Assembly (NCBI GenBank): GCA_034437315.1
Contig: DAOTUC010000087.1
Location: 1-8,604, forward strand
From: DSAR01 sp034437315
Lineage (GTDB): Bacteria > Chloroflexota > Anaerolineae > B4-G1
Direction of reading: 5' to 3'
Length of the DNA stretch: 8,604 bases
Positions 1 to 5,623 of the stretch are shown piece by piece (position 1 is the first letter of the stretch; every line of letters starts with the position of its first letter). The translations under genes were made by a program, and so were the position numbers. The notes under the pieces were generated by a model. The model made no database searches, was not told the origin of the DNA, and saw nothing but the letters and a program-made list of their open reading frames with translations.

Positions 1-44
1 AAGAAAAGGATGTATTGTACACCTTGATCAACAAACTTCCTCAT
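1..44 (-). CDS. Possible gene start running off the left edge (first 14 codons)
   Basis: On the minus strand an ATG at 44-42 opens a frame that stays open to the window edge and reads MRKFVDQGVQYILF. A GAGGTG Shine-Dalgarno-like stretch lies a few bases upstream, and an in-frame TAA just before it makes this ATG the first usable start. The DNA upstream is AT-rich and gene-free, as expected for a promoter region. Fourteen residues are too few to assign a family, so no function is proposed. The open frame could still be chance; the well-placed ribosome binding site is the main support. Confidence 0.38.
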   Translation of the reverse strand, partial: MRKFVDQGVQYILF

Positions 45-215
45 ACCAACACCTCGAAATTAAAACGTAAAGCGTCAAGTATCGGACAAACGCCGTAATG
101 GTACCGCATCACCTTTAACAGCACATTAAGAGCGGGTTAGGTTTTCTTTAAGAAATCGATCTATCTTGACATCATTTTCAGCATAGCAAAAAGGGTATGT
201 TGCCAAAGACGTAAA
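45..215. other. AT-rich intergenic stretch without genes
   Basis: No credible reading frame lies on either strand, and base composition is clearly more AT-rich than in the genes to the right. It probably contains the promoter of the gene starting at 44 on the minus strand. I looked for -35/-10 pairs. TTGTCC followed 18 nt later by TTTTAA is the best minus-strand candidate, but it is too poor a match to call. A plus-strand TTGACA at 166-171 has no -10 at a usable distance. Confidence 0.5.
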
Positions 216-304
216 CCCGGCGATTAAAATCGCGGGCAACCGCGTGTCGCAAGCGACACGTTGCGAAGTCCACCTACGTGGACTGTAGTCGGCGTAGGCC
301 GACT
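216..304. repeat. Array of four small perfect or near-perfect hairpins
   Basis: Four inverted repeats follow one another. Hairpin 1 (216-236) has CCC/GGG plus GCGATT/AATCGC around an AA loop with one bulged G. Hairpin 2 (243-260) is CGTGTCGC/GCGACACG with an AA loop, extended by GCAA (236-239) pairing with TTGC (261-264). Hairpin 3 (267-284) is AGTCCAC/GTGGACT with loop CTAC. Hairpin 4 (287-304) is AGTCGGC/GCCGACT with loop GTAG. Hairpins 3 and 4 form a 20-bp tandem period in which base pairs, not bases, are kept. The array lies 49 bp beyond the stop of the coiled-coil gene and may end that transcript, although no clear U tract follows. An intergenic REP-like repeat family is the likeliest identity (inference). 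Confidence 0.75.
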
Positions 305-352
305 TTGCAGCGCGTGCTTTTTAACCGCCGTGGGATTTCGAAGCGCGCGCGC
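305..352. other. Spacer between the hairpin array and the coiled-coil gene
   Basis: This short non-coding stretch contains a T run (319-322, continuing as TTAA) and, directly after the stop codon of the minus-strand gene, a self-complementary (GC)5 tract at 343-352. I see no gene in it. It may belong to the same repeat unit as the adjoining hairpins. Confidence 0.4.
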
Positions 353-1078
353 TCACACGCGCACTGCCTCGCGCTCGAACTTCTTCATCTGGGCCGCCTC
401 TTCCTGTAGTTTTTTCACCAGTTCAGGCGCCCGTTGTGCCGCGGCCTGCGGCCCCATCGCCTGCAAGCGGATCATCTCGGTCACGATGCTATCCATCTCG
501 TTCGATAGACTGACGAGATACGCCTCCACCCGGTCCAATTGCATTGAGACCGATTCGAGCTTTTCGATACGCTCTTGCAGGGATTTGCTCGACTCCTCGT
601 ATTCCCGCCGGGTCATCGGGTCATCGGTCACCTCAATTTTCTCCTCCATCTGCTGCAAATCCGACGCCAGATCGTCCTGGGATTGGGAGACCGCCCGATA
701 ATTCTCCAACACCGTCATCCGCTGGCAGAGCGAGTAGGCCAACATCGTCAGCGCGTCGATCTCCGCCCGGAGCGGTTGGAGCACCCGGCGGGTGCGGGTC
801 GGCGCCGAAGAGAGGCTGTTGAACACCCCCACTTGCGAGCGCTCAATCCGGTCGAAATAGCGCTGGAAACGCTGGGCCAGGGGGTCGCGCTGCTGCATCT
901 GGTGGCTGATGCGCAGCGTGGGGTCTCGCGCCACGGCGACGAGCATCACCAGCCAGAAGAGCAAGCCGACCGGGAACAGCCACCAGGCCGAGATTAACCC
1001 GGCGAACACGGACAGCCCCACCATCGCCAGGTTCAACGGGTGAAACAAAGCAGTCAAAAATGGAGAACGTGAACGCAT
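353..1078 (-). CDS. Hypothetical protein: two N-terminal TM segments and a cytoplasmic coiled coil
   Basis: The 241-residue protein has a short basic N-terminus (MRSRS), then a hydrophobic hairpin of two membrane segments at about 16-33 and 35-50. The rest is charged and helix-rich, with strong heptad-like patterning at about 132-206 and again at 218-236. The positive residues at the N-terminus and after the second segment (R51, R56) suggest that both ends are cytoplasmic. The ATG at 1078 follows a G-rich stretch (GGGGG with a 5-nt spacer) and lies 11 nt after the stop of the VWA lipoprotein gene, so it is probably the last gene of that operon. I do not recognise a family. The layout recalls XpaC-like partners of TelA proteins, but I see no convincing family motif. 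A role as cytoplasmic anchor or signal relay for the SPFH/VWA proteins is inference from position and topology. Confidence 0.85.
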   Translation of the reverse strand: MRSRSPFLTALFHPLNLAMVGLSVFAGLISAWWLFPVGLLFWLVMLVAVARDPTLRISHQMQQRDPLAQRFQRYFDRIERSQVGVFNSLSSAPTRTRRVLQPLRAEIDALTMLAYSLCQRMTVLENYRAVSQSQDDLASDLQQMEEKIEVTDDPMTRREYEESSKSLQERIEKLESVSMQLDRVEAYLVSLSNEMDSIVTEMIRLQAMGPQAAAQRAPELVKKLQEEAAQMKKFEREAVRV

Positions 1079-1089
1079 ACCAGCCCCCG

Positions 1090-2760
1090 TTAAAAGAACG
1101 TAGCGATCTCGGCGTAGATCCGTTCAATGTTCTCCGGATCGCTGTCATACTGCTTCCCGCCCGTCGCCTCGGCGATGCGCTGCATCACGTCTCGATCAGC
1201 GTTTGAACCAAAAGCGATGGTGAAAATCTTCGTCGCGTCGCCGCTCTCGCTGGAGGCCTGGATCTGATTCAACAACTGGTTCAACGAAATCTGCGAGGCG
1301 GTATCCGCCCCATCCGTCAGAGCGACCACGGCCCGGATGTGCCCGGGGTCGCCGTTGGCGTCTATCTCGGTGTAGGCCATCTCAATGGCGTCGTATAGAC
1401 GGGTATCGCCGCCCTCAATGATGCCCGAGACGCGCCGGCGGACGTCGGCCCGCTTCTCGCCCAGGGGCGAAAGGTCGGTCAATGGAACCATCATATCGCT
1501 GAACAGAATGATTTGTAAGCGATCCCGATCGTCCAGCAGATCAACGAACTGGAGCAGGCTGGCCCGGGCCGACGAGATTTTCTTGCCCTGCATACTGCCG
1601 GAGATGTCCATCACGATCACCAGATCCACCGGCTTCTTCGCCTTCTGCCGCCACAGTTCCTGGACGCCGCTGACGACCTCGGCGCTGGGCACCTCGAGCA
1701 CCGTCTGAGGCTGTTGAGGATCCACGCCGTGCTGCTCGTCCAGCGGCGTCGTCAACCCGATGGAAGGGTCAGCCGGCCGGAAACCATACGCAATCGACTT
1801 GCGCTGCTGCTCTTCGTCCAGGAGGAAATCTTCGAAGAGTTCCGCCGCCTCCCGCTGCTCCTCGGTGACCCACGGGGCGTTCAGGATGATGTACGGATGG
1901 TTGCTCCAGAACGTGCCCTCCTTGGGATAGATCGCCACGACCGGCAATTGATCGCTCTCCCCCTGCAACCGCTCCGCCTCCTGGGCGGCGATCAGGTTCT
2001 CGTACAGCACCGCCGCGCTCAGGTAAGACGGCCCCCGCTCAAACATCCGCTGGGCGAAGAACCCGGTGCTGGTGCCGTAGTGGATGATGCTGCTCTCCAC
2101 GTCGGTCATAAACTGGATCACGTCGGGATTTTCCAGATCCGCCAGCGTCAGGTTGCGCTGCTTGCCGGCCCCGGCGTAGGCCTCGGCGATGATGGAGATA
2201 ATGCCGCTGTTGCTGAAATTGGGGTGGGTATGCCCCAGCTTGAAGGCCCCCCACTCCGGGTAGCCGTAGGCCGCCCATCCCTCGTCGGAGGTCGCGATCT
2301 CGGCGATGTCGCCCCAGCCAATCGCTTCGTCGGGCCAGCCCAGGGCCTCGGCCATCGGCCGCCACATAGCGATCACTACCGGGCTGAGCACCAGGTCGTT
2401 GGGCGCGCCGGGCGCCAGGTCCTCGGCGTGCTCCTGTCGCCAGTTGGCGTTGACCACCGGCACGTAGGCCGACGAGGCCGGGCTCCACACCACCGGCTGC
2501 AACCGGCCCTCCACGATGGCGTCGCCCGACTCGATGGAGCCCATCGGTTCCGCCTCGATGACGATCGTCGATCCGGCCTCGGTCTTATGCCGCGCATCGT
2601 TGAACGCCTCGACCAGTGGCGACAGCCAGGCTTCCTTCTCGGAACCGTAAACCATCGTGACGGTCACTTTGCCGCCCGACAGGGGCAACGCGCTGCATCC
2701 GGTCACCACCAGGCTAAACAAAAGCATACTCACGACCAATAGATAAATGTTTCGTTTCAT
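1090..2760 (-). CDS. Lipoprotein with substrate-binding domain fused to a VWA domain
   Basis: This is a 556-residue surface lipoprotein. Residues 1-21 form a signal peptide with lipobox VTGC, the lipidated Cys being C22. Residues about 32-340 form a periplasmic-binding fold of the ModA-like SBP_bac_11 type, with the motifs SEKEAWL (40-46), SPAS (93-96), YGYPEWG (165-171), SNSG (183-186) and YGFRP (325-329). Residues about 376-556 form a von Willebrand A domain with a complete MIDAS: DISGS (D385, S387, S389), T453 in GGDTRLYD, and D483 in LTDGAD. It should bind a divalent metal and a protein partner outside the membrane. The ATG at 2760 has a GAGG site 5 nt upstream, and an AAGGAG overlaps the end of the preceding gene 15 nt away. 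The SBP half is a paralogue of the product of that gene. No importer permease or ATPase is nearby. The ligand cannot be read from the sequence. Confidence 0.93.
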   Translation of the reverse strand: MKRNIYLLVVSMLLFSLVVTGCSALPLSGGKVTVTMVYGSEKEAWLSPLVEAFNDARHKTEAGSTIVIEAEPMGSIESGDAIVEGRLQPVVWSPASSAYVPVVNANWRQEHAEDLAPGAPNDLVLSPVVIAMWRPMAEALGWPDEAIGWGDIAEIATSDEGWAAYGYPEWGAFKLGHTHPNFSNSGIISIIAEAYAGAGKQRNLTLADLENPDVIQFMTDVESSIIHYGTSTGFFAQRMFERGPSYLSAAVLYENLIAAQEAERLQGESDQLPVVAIYPKEGTFWSNHPYIILNAPWVTEEQREAAELFEDFLLDEEQQRKSIAYGFRPADPSIGLTTPLDEQHGVDPQQPQTVLEVPSAEVVSGVQELWRQKAKKPVDLVIVMDISGSMQGKKISSARASLLQFVDLLDDRDRLQIILFSDMMVPLTDLSPLGEKRADVRRRVSGIIEGGDTRLYDAIEMAYTEIDANGDPGHIRAVVALTDGADTASQISLNQLLNQIQASSESGDATKIFTIAFGSNADRDVMQRIAEATGGKQYDSDPENIERIYAEIATFF

Positions 2761-2775
2761 TTTAACCTCGCTCCT

Positions 2776-3993
2776 TTATGGCTGCACGTTACGCGACCAG
2801 AAATCCAGCATCGCGTTCAACACGTTTCCCGGCGGGACCTCGACCTCCGGCGGCAGCGCGAACTGAATCCCGTTCGTCTGGTAACGGGGGAATGGGCTGC
2901 CCGGCTGATCCAGAGGAATGGACTCATCGACAGGCCGGAACCCGTACTGTAACGCCAACCGCTGCATCTCCTCGCCGGTCAAGAAATCCAGGAACACCTG
3001 GGCCGCCTCGGCTTTCTCCGGCGTGACCCACTCGGCCTGCAACACGCAGAAAGGATGGTCGCTGAGGGACGTGACCGGCGGATAGTAGACGCGCAATCCC
3101 CCGTACTCCTCGCCGTAGCGGGCCACGGCGTTCTCGATGTGCTCAATGGCCGTCGCCTCGTAGACAGCCACGATGTCGTACTGGCTGGGGCCGTAGGCGA
3201 CGATCTCCTGCATGTAAGTGCCGGTGCTTTCGCCAAACTTGGACACGTTCCGCCCAAACGCCCGGTACCAATCCTGGTACGCGACGTTGAAGACGTCCTG
3301 GTTGGCCAACCCCTGGGTCTTGTCGAAATAGTTGTACGTCATCAACAGAAAGGTCTGAAATCCGCTGTTCGATTTGAGCGGATTCGTCTGGCCAAACTTG
3401 ATGTATCCCCATTCGGGATATCCATAAGCCTCCCAGCTCTCCTGGGTGACAGCTTCGTGGAGGCGCATCCAAAGTTGACCGTTGGGGTTATCCCCCCACA
3501 GCACCTCGGCCCGCGTTCGCCAGGCGACCAACACCACCGGCGTATTGAGCACCGGCCGGCAGAGAGCGCGATTCGTCCGATCGACGACGGGACGGGCGAA
3601 CTTATCGGTCCGGGCGGCGGAGAGGTCTTGCAGGAGCGCGATCTGGAGCATGCTGGCCGGGCTGATCAAGTCCGGCCGGGCGTCCCCGTCGAGCACTGCC
3701 AGGTACATCTCCCGCGATCCCGACTTACTCAGGGCCAACGCGATCGGCCGGCCGTCCACCCGCGCGCCCGATTGCTCGAAGCGCTGCACCGCCTCGGTGA
3801 GCCACGTTTCCTTTTCCGTGGAGTAGAGCAATGAGACGAGTACCGGCTTTGGGGGTGGGAGGATCAAATCGCGCAAGGGCGCGTAGGCGATGGCACGCAC
3901 CGGGGGCGAAACCATCGCCGCGACGAGCACGCCCACCGTCGCCAGCGCGTAGAGGACGAGCAAAATCCAATTGAGACGTGGTGTATGAAGCAT
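2776..3993 (-). CDS. Membrane-anchored extracellular substrate-binding protein
   Basis: The 405-residue protein has a hydrophobic segment at about 9-28 (WILLVLYALATVGVLVAAMV) with no lipobox, so it is probably an uncleaved signal anchor facing outward. Residues about 50-405 match the binding-protein half of the next gene motif by motif: STEKETWL (58-65), SPAS (111-114), YGYPEWG (190-196), GQTNP followed by SNSG (208-211), ESTG (255-258), YGPSQYD (267-273) and YGFRP (350-354). The fold is therefore a ModA/SBP_bac_11-type two-lobed binder. The ligand is unknown; oxyanion or metal is only family-level knowledge. The ATG at 3993 lies 16 nt after the SPFH stop and has no good ribosome binding site (TCTATCT precedes it), so translation may be coupled to the SPFH gene. 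No transport permease accompanies it. Confidence 0.9.
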   Translation of the reverse strand: MLHTPRLNWILLVLYALATVGVLVAAMVSPPVRAIAYAPLRDLILPPPKPVLVSLLYSTEKETWLTEAVQRFEQSGARVDGRPIALALSKSGSREMYLAVLDGDARPDLISPASMLQIALLQDLSAARTDKFARPVVDRTNRALCRPVLNTPVVLVAWRTRAEVLWGDNPNGQLWMRLHEAVTQESWEAYGYPEWGYIKFGQTNPLKSNSGFQTFLLMTYNYFDKTQGLANQDVFNVAYQDWYRAFGRNVSKFGESTGTYMQEIVAYGPSQYDIVAVYEATAIEHIENAVARYGEEYGGLRVYYPPVTSLSDHPFCVLQAEWVTPEKAEAAQVFLDFLTGEEMQRLALQYGFRPVDESIPLDQPGSPFPRYQTNGIQFALPPEVEVPPGNVLNAMLDFWSRNVQP

Positions 3994-4009
3994 AGATAGA
4001 TTACAACCG

Positions 4010-5185
4010 CTACATCGACCGAGCGGCGACCTGACCCATCATCTGCAACGCCGCCGGGGTGTTGAGCAACGTCTTGACCGGGCCTTCCAACCACGGGAAC
4101 TGGCCGACCACCGCCTCGCGGGCCGCTTTGACGTCGGCTATAGTCGAGGTCGAGGACATCAATTGGGTCATCAAGTCGTTCAGCGCCTGGACGGCCGCCT
4201 CCTTGTCCACGTCCGAGATGGTCAGTTGCTGGGACACCATCTGCCGCAGGCCTTCGAAACCATCGCTCAACCCACCGTCGGAGGGCGCAGCAGCCACGCC
4301 CCCGCCGCCGCCCCCTTGCATCGACTGGCCGATGGCGCTGGCCATCGCCGTGCCCAGCCCCATCCCGGCGCCCAGGCCGACGCCCATCCCGGCGAAGGAA
4401 CCGCCCTCGCCGCCGCCGGCGACCGCCGCGTCGCCCAGCGCCCGCGCCGCCTTGAACTGCATATACGCCTGCATATCGCCGACAGCGCCCATCTGGGCCC
4501 GTTCGTCGAGCGCTTTCTCGACCTCCTCCGGCACGCTGATGGCGGTGACGTACACCGACTTGAGCAGCAGGCCGATGGACTCGAAATCCTCCGACGTCTT
4601 GGCCCGCAGCCCAGAGCCTAACTCGTCGTACTTGGCCGGCAGATCCAGCAGGCCGAGTTGAACCTCGCCCAGCAGGTCGGCGAACCGGCTGATGAGCATG
4701 CTCTCCAGGTAACCGACGATGTGCTCGGTGGTATACAACCCCTGCGTGCCCACGATCTGGTTGACGAAGAGCTGGGGTCGCCCCACCTGGAAGGCAAACT
4801 TGCCCTGGGAGCCCAGGCGCACGATGCCCATATCGGGGTCGCGGAAGGCCAGCGGCTTGGGCGAGGCCCAGGAGAGATCGACGTAATCCTTGACGTTGAC
4901 GAACACGACCTCAGCGCGGAAGGGGCTCTTGCTGCCAAAAGGAATCTTGAGGTAATTGATCAGTAACGGGACATTCAAGGTCGTCAGCGTGTGACGGCCC
5001 GGCCCCAGCATGTCCAACGCCCGTCCGTCGCGGAAAAACACCGCCACCTGGTTCTCACGGACGACGCATTGGGAACCCAGGCGAATCTCCCCCGATCCCT
5101 CCTCCGGCGACCGATGCACGATCTCCTGGCCCGTGGGATCGAGGTATTCGATGACCTCTAACACACCGCGAATTTTTGCAAACAT
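4010..5185 (-). CDS. SPFH (YdjI/virion-core-like) protein with Gly-rich linker and helical tail
   Basis: The 391-residue protein has no signal peptide. Residues about 33-230 form an SPFH/Band-7 domain of the YdjI type (COG4260-like): LGSQCVVRENQVAVFFRDG (37-54), GPGRHTLTT (61-69), FGSKSPFRAEVVFVN (83-97), and the RLGSQGKF to RPQLF strands (123-140). SPFH proteins oligomerise on the inner face of the membrane as scaffolds, and YdjI of Bacillus subtilis recruits a PspA protein. A Gly/Ala/Met-rich linker follows (about 254-305, with GGGGGG at 291-296). The tail (306-391) is helical, with VDKEAAVQALNDL and a PWL...LL.TP segment (364-377), in place of the C-terminal zinc ribbon of many relatives. 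The ATG at 5185 has AGAGAGG 5 nt upstream (5191-5197). It is first in a four-gene unit, behind a long structured leader. Confidence 0.9.
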   Translation of the reverse strand: MFAKIRGVLEVIEYLDPTGQEIVHRSPEEGSGEIRLGSQCVVRENQVAVFFRDGRALDMLGPGRHTLTTLNVPLLINYLKIPFGSKSPFRAEVVFVNVKDYVDLSWASPKPLAFRDPDMGIVRLGSQGKFAFQVGRPQLFVNQIVGTQGLYTTEHIVGYLESMLISRFADLLGEVQLGLLDLPAKYDELGSGLRAKTSEDFESIGLLLKSVYVTAISVPEEVEKALDERAQMGAVGDMQAYMQFKAARALGDAAVAGGGEGGSFAGMGVGLGAGMGLGTAMASAIGQSMQGGGGGGVAAAPSDGGLSDGFEGLRQMVSQQLTISDVDKEAAVQALNDLMTQLMSSTSTIADVKAAREAVVGQFPWLEGPVKTLLNTPAALQMMGQVAARSM

Positions 5186-5190
5186 TAAAG

Positions 5191-5197
5191 CCTCTCT
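5191..5197 (-). promoter_or_regulatory. Ribosome binding site of the SPFH gene
   Basis: AGAGAGG on the minus strand stands 5 nt before the ATG at 5185 and fixes the start. It lies directly after the conserved box of the leader element (5202-5227). A CCUCC sequence farther up the leader (minus strand, 5255-5251) could pair with it. Confidence 0.7.
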
Positions 5198-5201
5198 TCC
5201 T

Positions 5202-5279
5202 CTGAAAAATCGACGGATAAATCTCTGCCTGTTGACATTCCAAACCGGCGGGAGGTTTAAAGATGAAATTGTCAGGCAG
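5202..5279 (-). promoter_or_regulatory. Leader element, copy A: conserved box plus nested stem-loop
   Basis: Read on the plus strand, the box CTGAAAAATCG-ACGGATAAATCTCTG (5202-5227) runs into an outer inverted repeat, CTGCCTG (5225-5231) with CAGGCAG (5273-5279). ACA/TGT (5235-5237 with 5270-5272) adds three pairs across a TTG bulge. An inner stem, AAACC (5242-5246) with GGTTT (5254-5258), encloses a 7-nt loop. In the minus-strand transcript the stem-loop comes first and the box sits just before the SPFH ribosome binding site. The same arrangement recurs at 5503-5594 with different stem sequences. A cis-acting RNA or a dispersed repeat is possible; the function is unknown. Confidence 0.55.
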
Positions 5280-5316
5280 CTAGCATCTATTCTACCAAGT
5301 CAACTTTCAAAACGCT

Positions 5317-5342
5317 TTAACGATGTGTTAACGATGTGTTAA
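5317..5342. repeat. Two exact 11-bp direct repeats plus a partial third
   Basis: TTAACGATGTG occurs at 5317-5327 and again at 5328-5338, followed by TTAA at 5339-5342. The 11-bp period is about one helical turn, so both copies present the same DNA face. They lie about 130-150 bp upstream of the SPFH start on the minus strand, in AT-rich DNA, which suits an operator, but no partner is known. Slippage is the simple alternative. Confidence 0.6.
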
Positions 5343-5458
5343 AAAAAAGACCGCGTTTAAAGAGTCTCATATAATTGCTCTAGCCACCGTTCCGAGGGCG
5401 CTAATCGGCCCGAGGGCGGGCCTCTGAGCGAATTTTTTAATCGTCTCTTTACCCGAAT
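5343..5458. other. Gene-free intergenic stretch between the two operons
   Basis: I see no gene here. A 6-bp hairpin GGCCCG-AGGG-CGGGCC lies at 5407-5422, with a T run 10 nt farther on the plus strand (5433-5438), which is too far for a standard terminator. A TATAAT at 5370-5375 on the plus strand lacks a -35 partner and a gene to drive. The promoter of the SPFH operon should lie in this stretch or just to its left, but I could not find a convincing minus-strand -35/-10 pair. Confidence 0.4.
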
Positions 5459-5494
5459 AAAAAAGGCCCGACAAGTTTCAGAACTTGTCGGGCC
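5459..5494 (-). terminator. Intrinsic terminator of the ABC exporter operon
   Basis: A perfect 13-bp inverted repeat pairs GGCCCGACAAGTT (5465-5477) with AACTTGTCGGGCC (5482-5494) around a 4-nt loop. On the minus strand it is followed at once by six T residues (5464-5459), giving a strong rho-independent terminator 130 nt after the permease stop. On the plus strand it is followed by CCCGTT, so it works in one direction only. Confidence 0.93.
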
Positions 5495-5502
5495 CCCGTT
5501 AA

Positions 5503-5594
5503 CTGAAAAATCGAAAATCGACGGACAAATCTCTGGATTGGCAGAGTGACCGGCGCCTGAACCTAAGCGCCGGTCGACTGAACGTCTGCCAATC
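5503..5594 (-). promoter_or_regulatory. Structured element, copy B: conserved box plus nested stem-loop
   Basis: The box CTGAAAAATCG, an extra AAAATCG, then ACGGACAAATCTCTG (5503-5535) matches copy A at 25 of 26 positions apart from the 7-nt insertion, which is a local duplication. It abuts an outer perfect 10-bp inverted repeat, GATTGGCAGA (5536-5545) with TCTGCCAATC (5585-5594). An inner perfect 9-bp repeat, GACCGGCGC (5548-5556) with GCGCCGGTC (5567-5575), encloses a 10-nt loop. The internal loop is lopsided (2 against 9 nt), as in copy A (4 against 11). In the transcript it follows the permease stop by 29 nt and precedes the terminator by 8 nt. Confidence 0.6.
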
Positions 5595-5623
5595 AGCAAG
5601 CACCCCAGACGATCCGGCCGCGC

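Noticed and set aside
166..171. A perfect TTGACA on the plus strand
   Set aside because: No -10 hexamer lies at 16-18 bp and no plus-strand gene follows.
343..352. (GC)5 tract after the stop codon as a Z-DNA or regulatory site
   Set aside because: Ten base pairs of alternating GC in a GC-rich region is weak evidence, and nothing else supports a role.
261..701. A 146-codon plus-strand frame over the hairpin array and the coiled-coil gene
   Set aside because: It is Ser/Arg/Cys-rich, antisense to a better gene, and starts inside the hairpin array.
1714..2742. A 342-codon open frame on the plus strand, antisense to the VWA lipoprotein gene
   Set aside because: It is rich in Arg, Gly, His and Pro with no domain pattern, as expected for the complement of a GC-rich gene. 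The minus-strand frame has a lipobox, an SBP domain and a full MIDAS.
5251..5283. GGAGG followed 7 nt later by a 6-codon frame (MKLSGS) on the plus strand, as a possible leader peptide
   Set aside because: No plus-strand gene lies downstream, and the GGAGG is explained as part of the inner stem-loop of copy A.
5370..5375. A perfect TATAAT on the plus strand
   Set aside because: There is no -35 match at 15-19 bp, no extended -10 and no plus-strand gene to drive. It is chance in AT-rich DNA.
5407..5438. GGCCCG/CGGGCC hairpin with a later T run, as a plus-strand terminator
   Set aside because: The T run starts 10 nt after the stem, and no plus-strand transcript is expected here.
5357..5599. 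An 80-codon minus-strand frame between the two operons
   Set aside because: It runs through the terminator and the nested hairpin, so its codons are explained by those structures. It has no ribosome binding site and no recognisable protein pattern.
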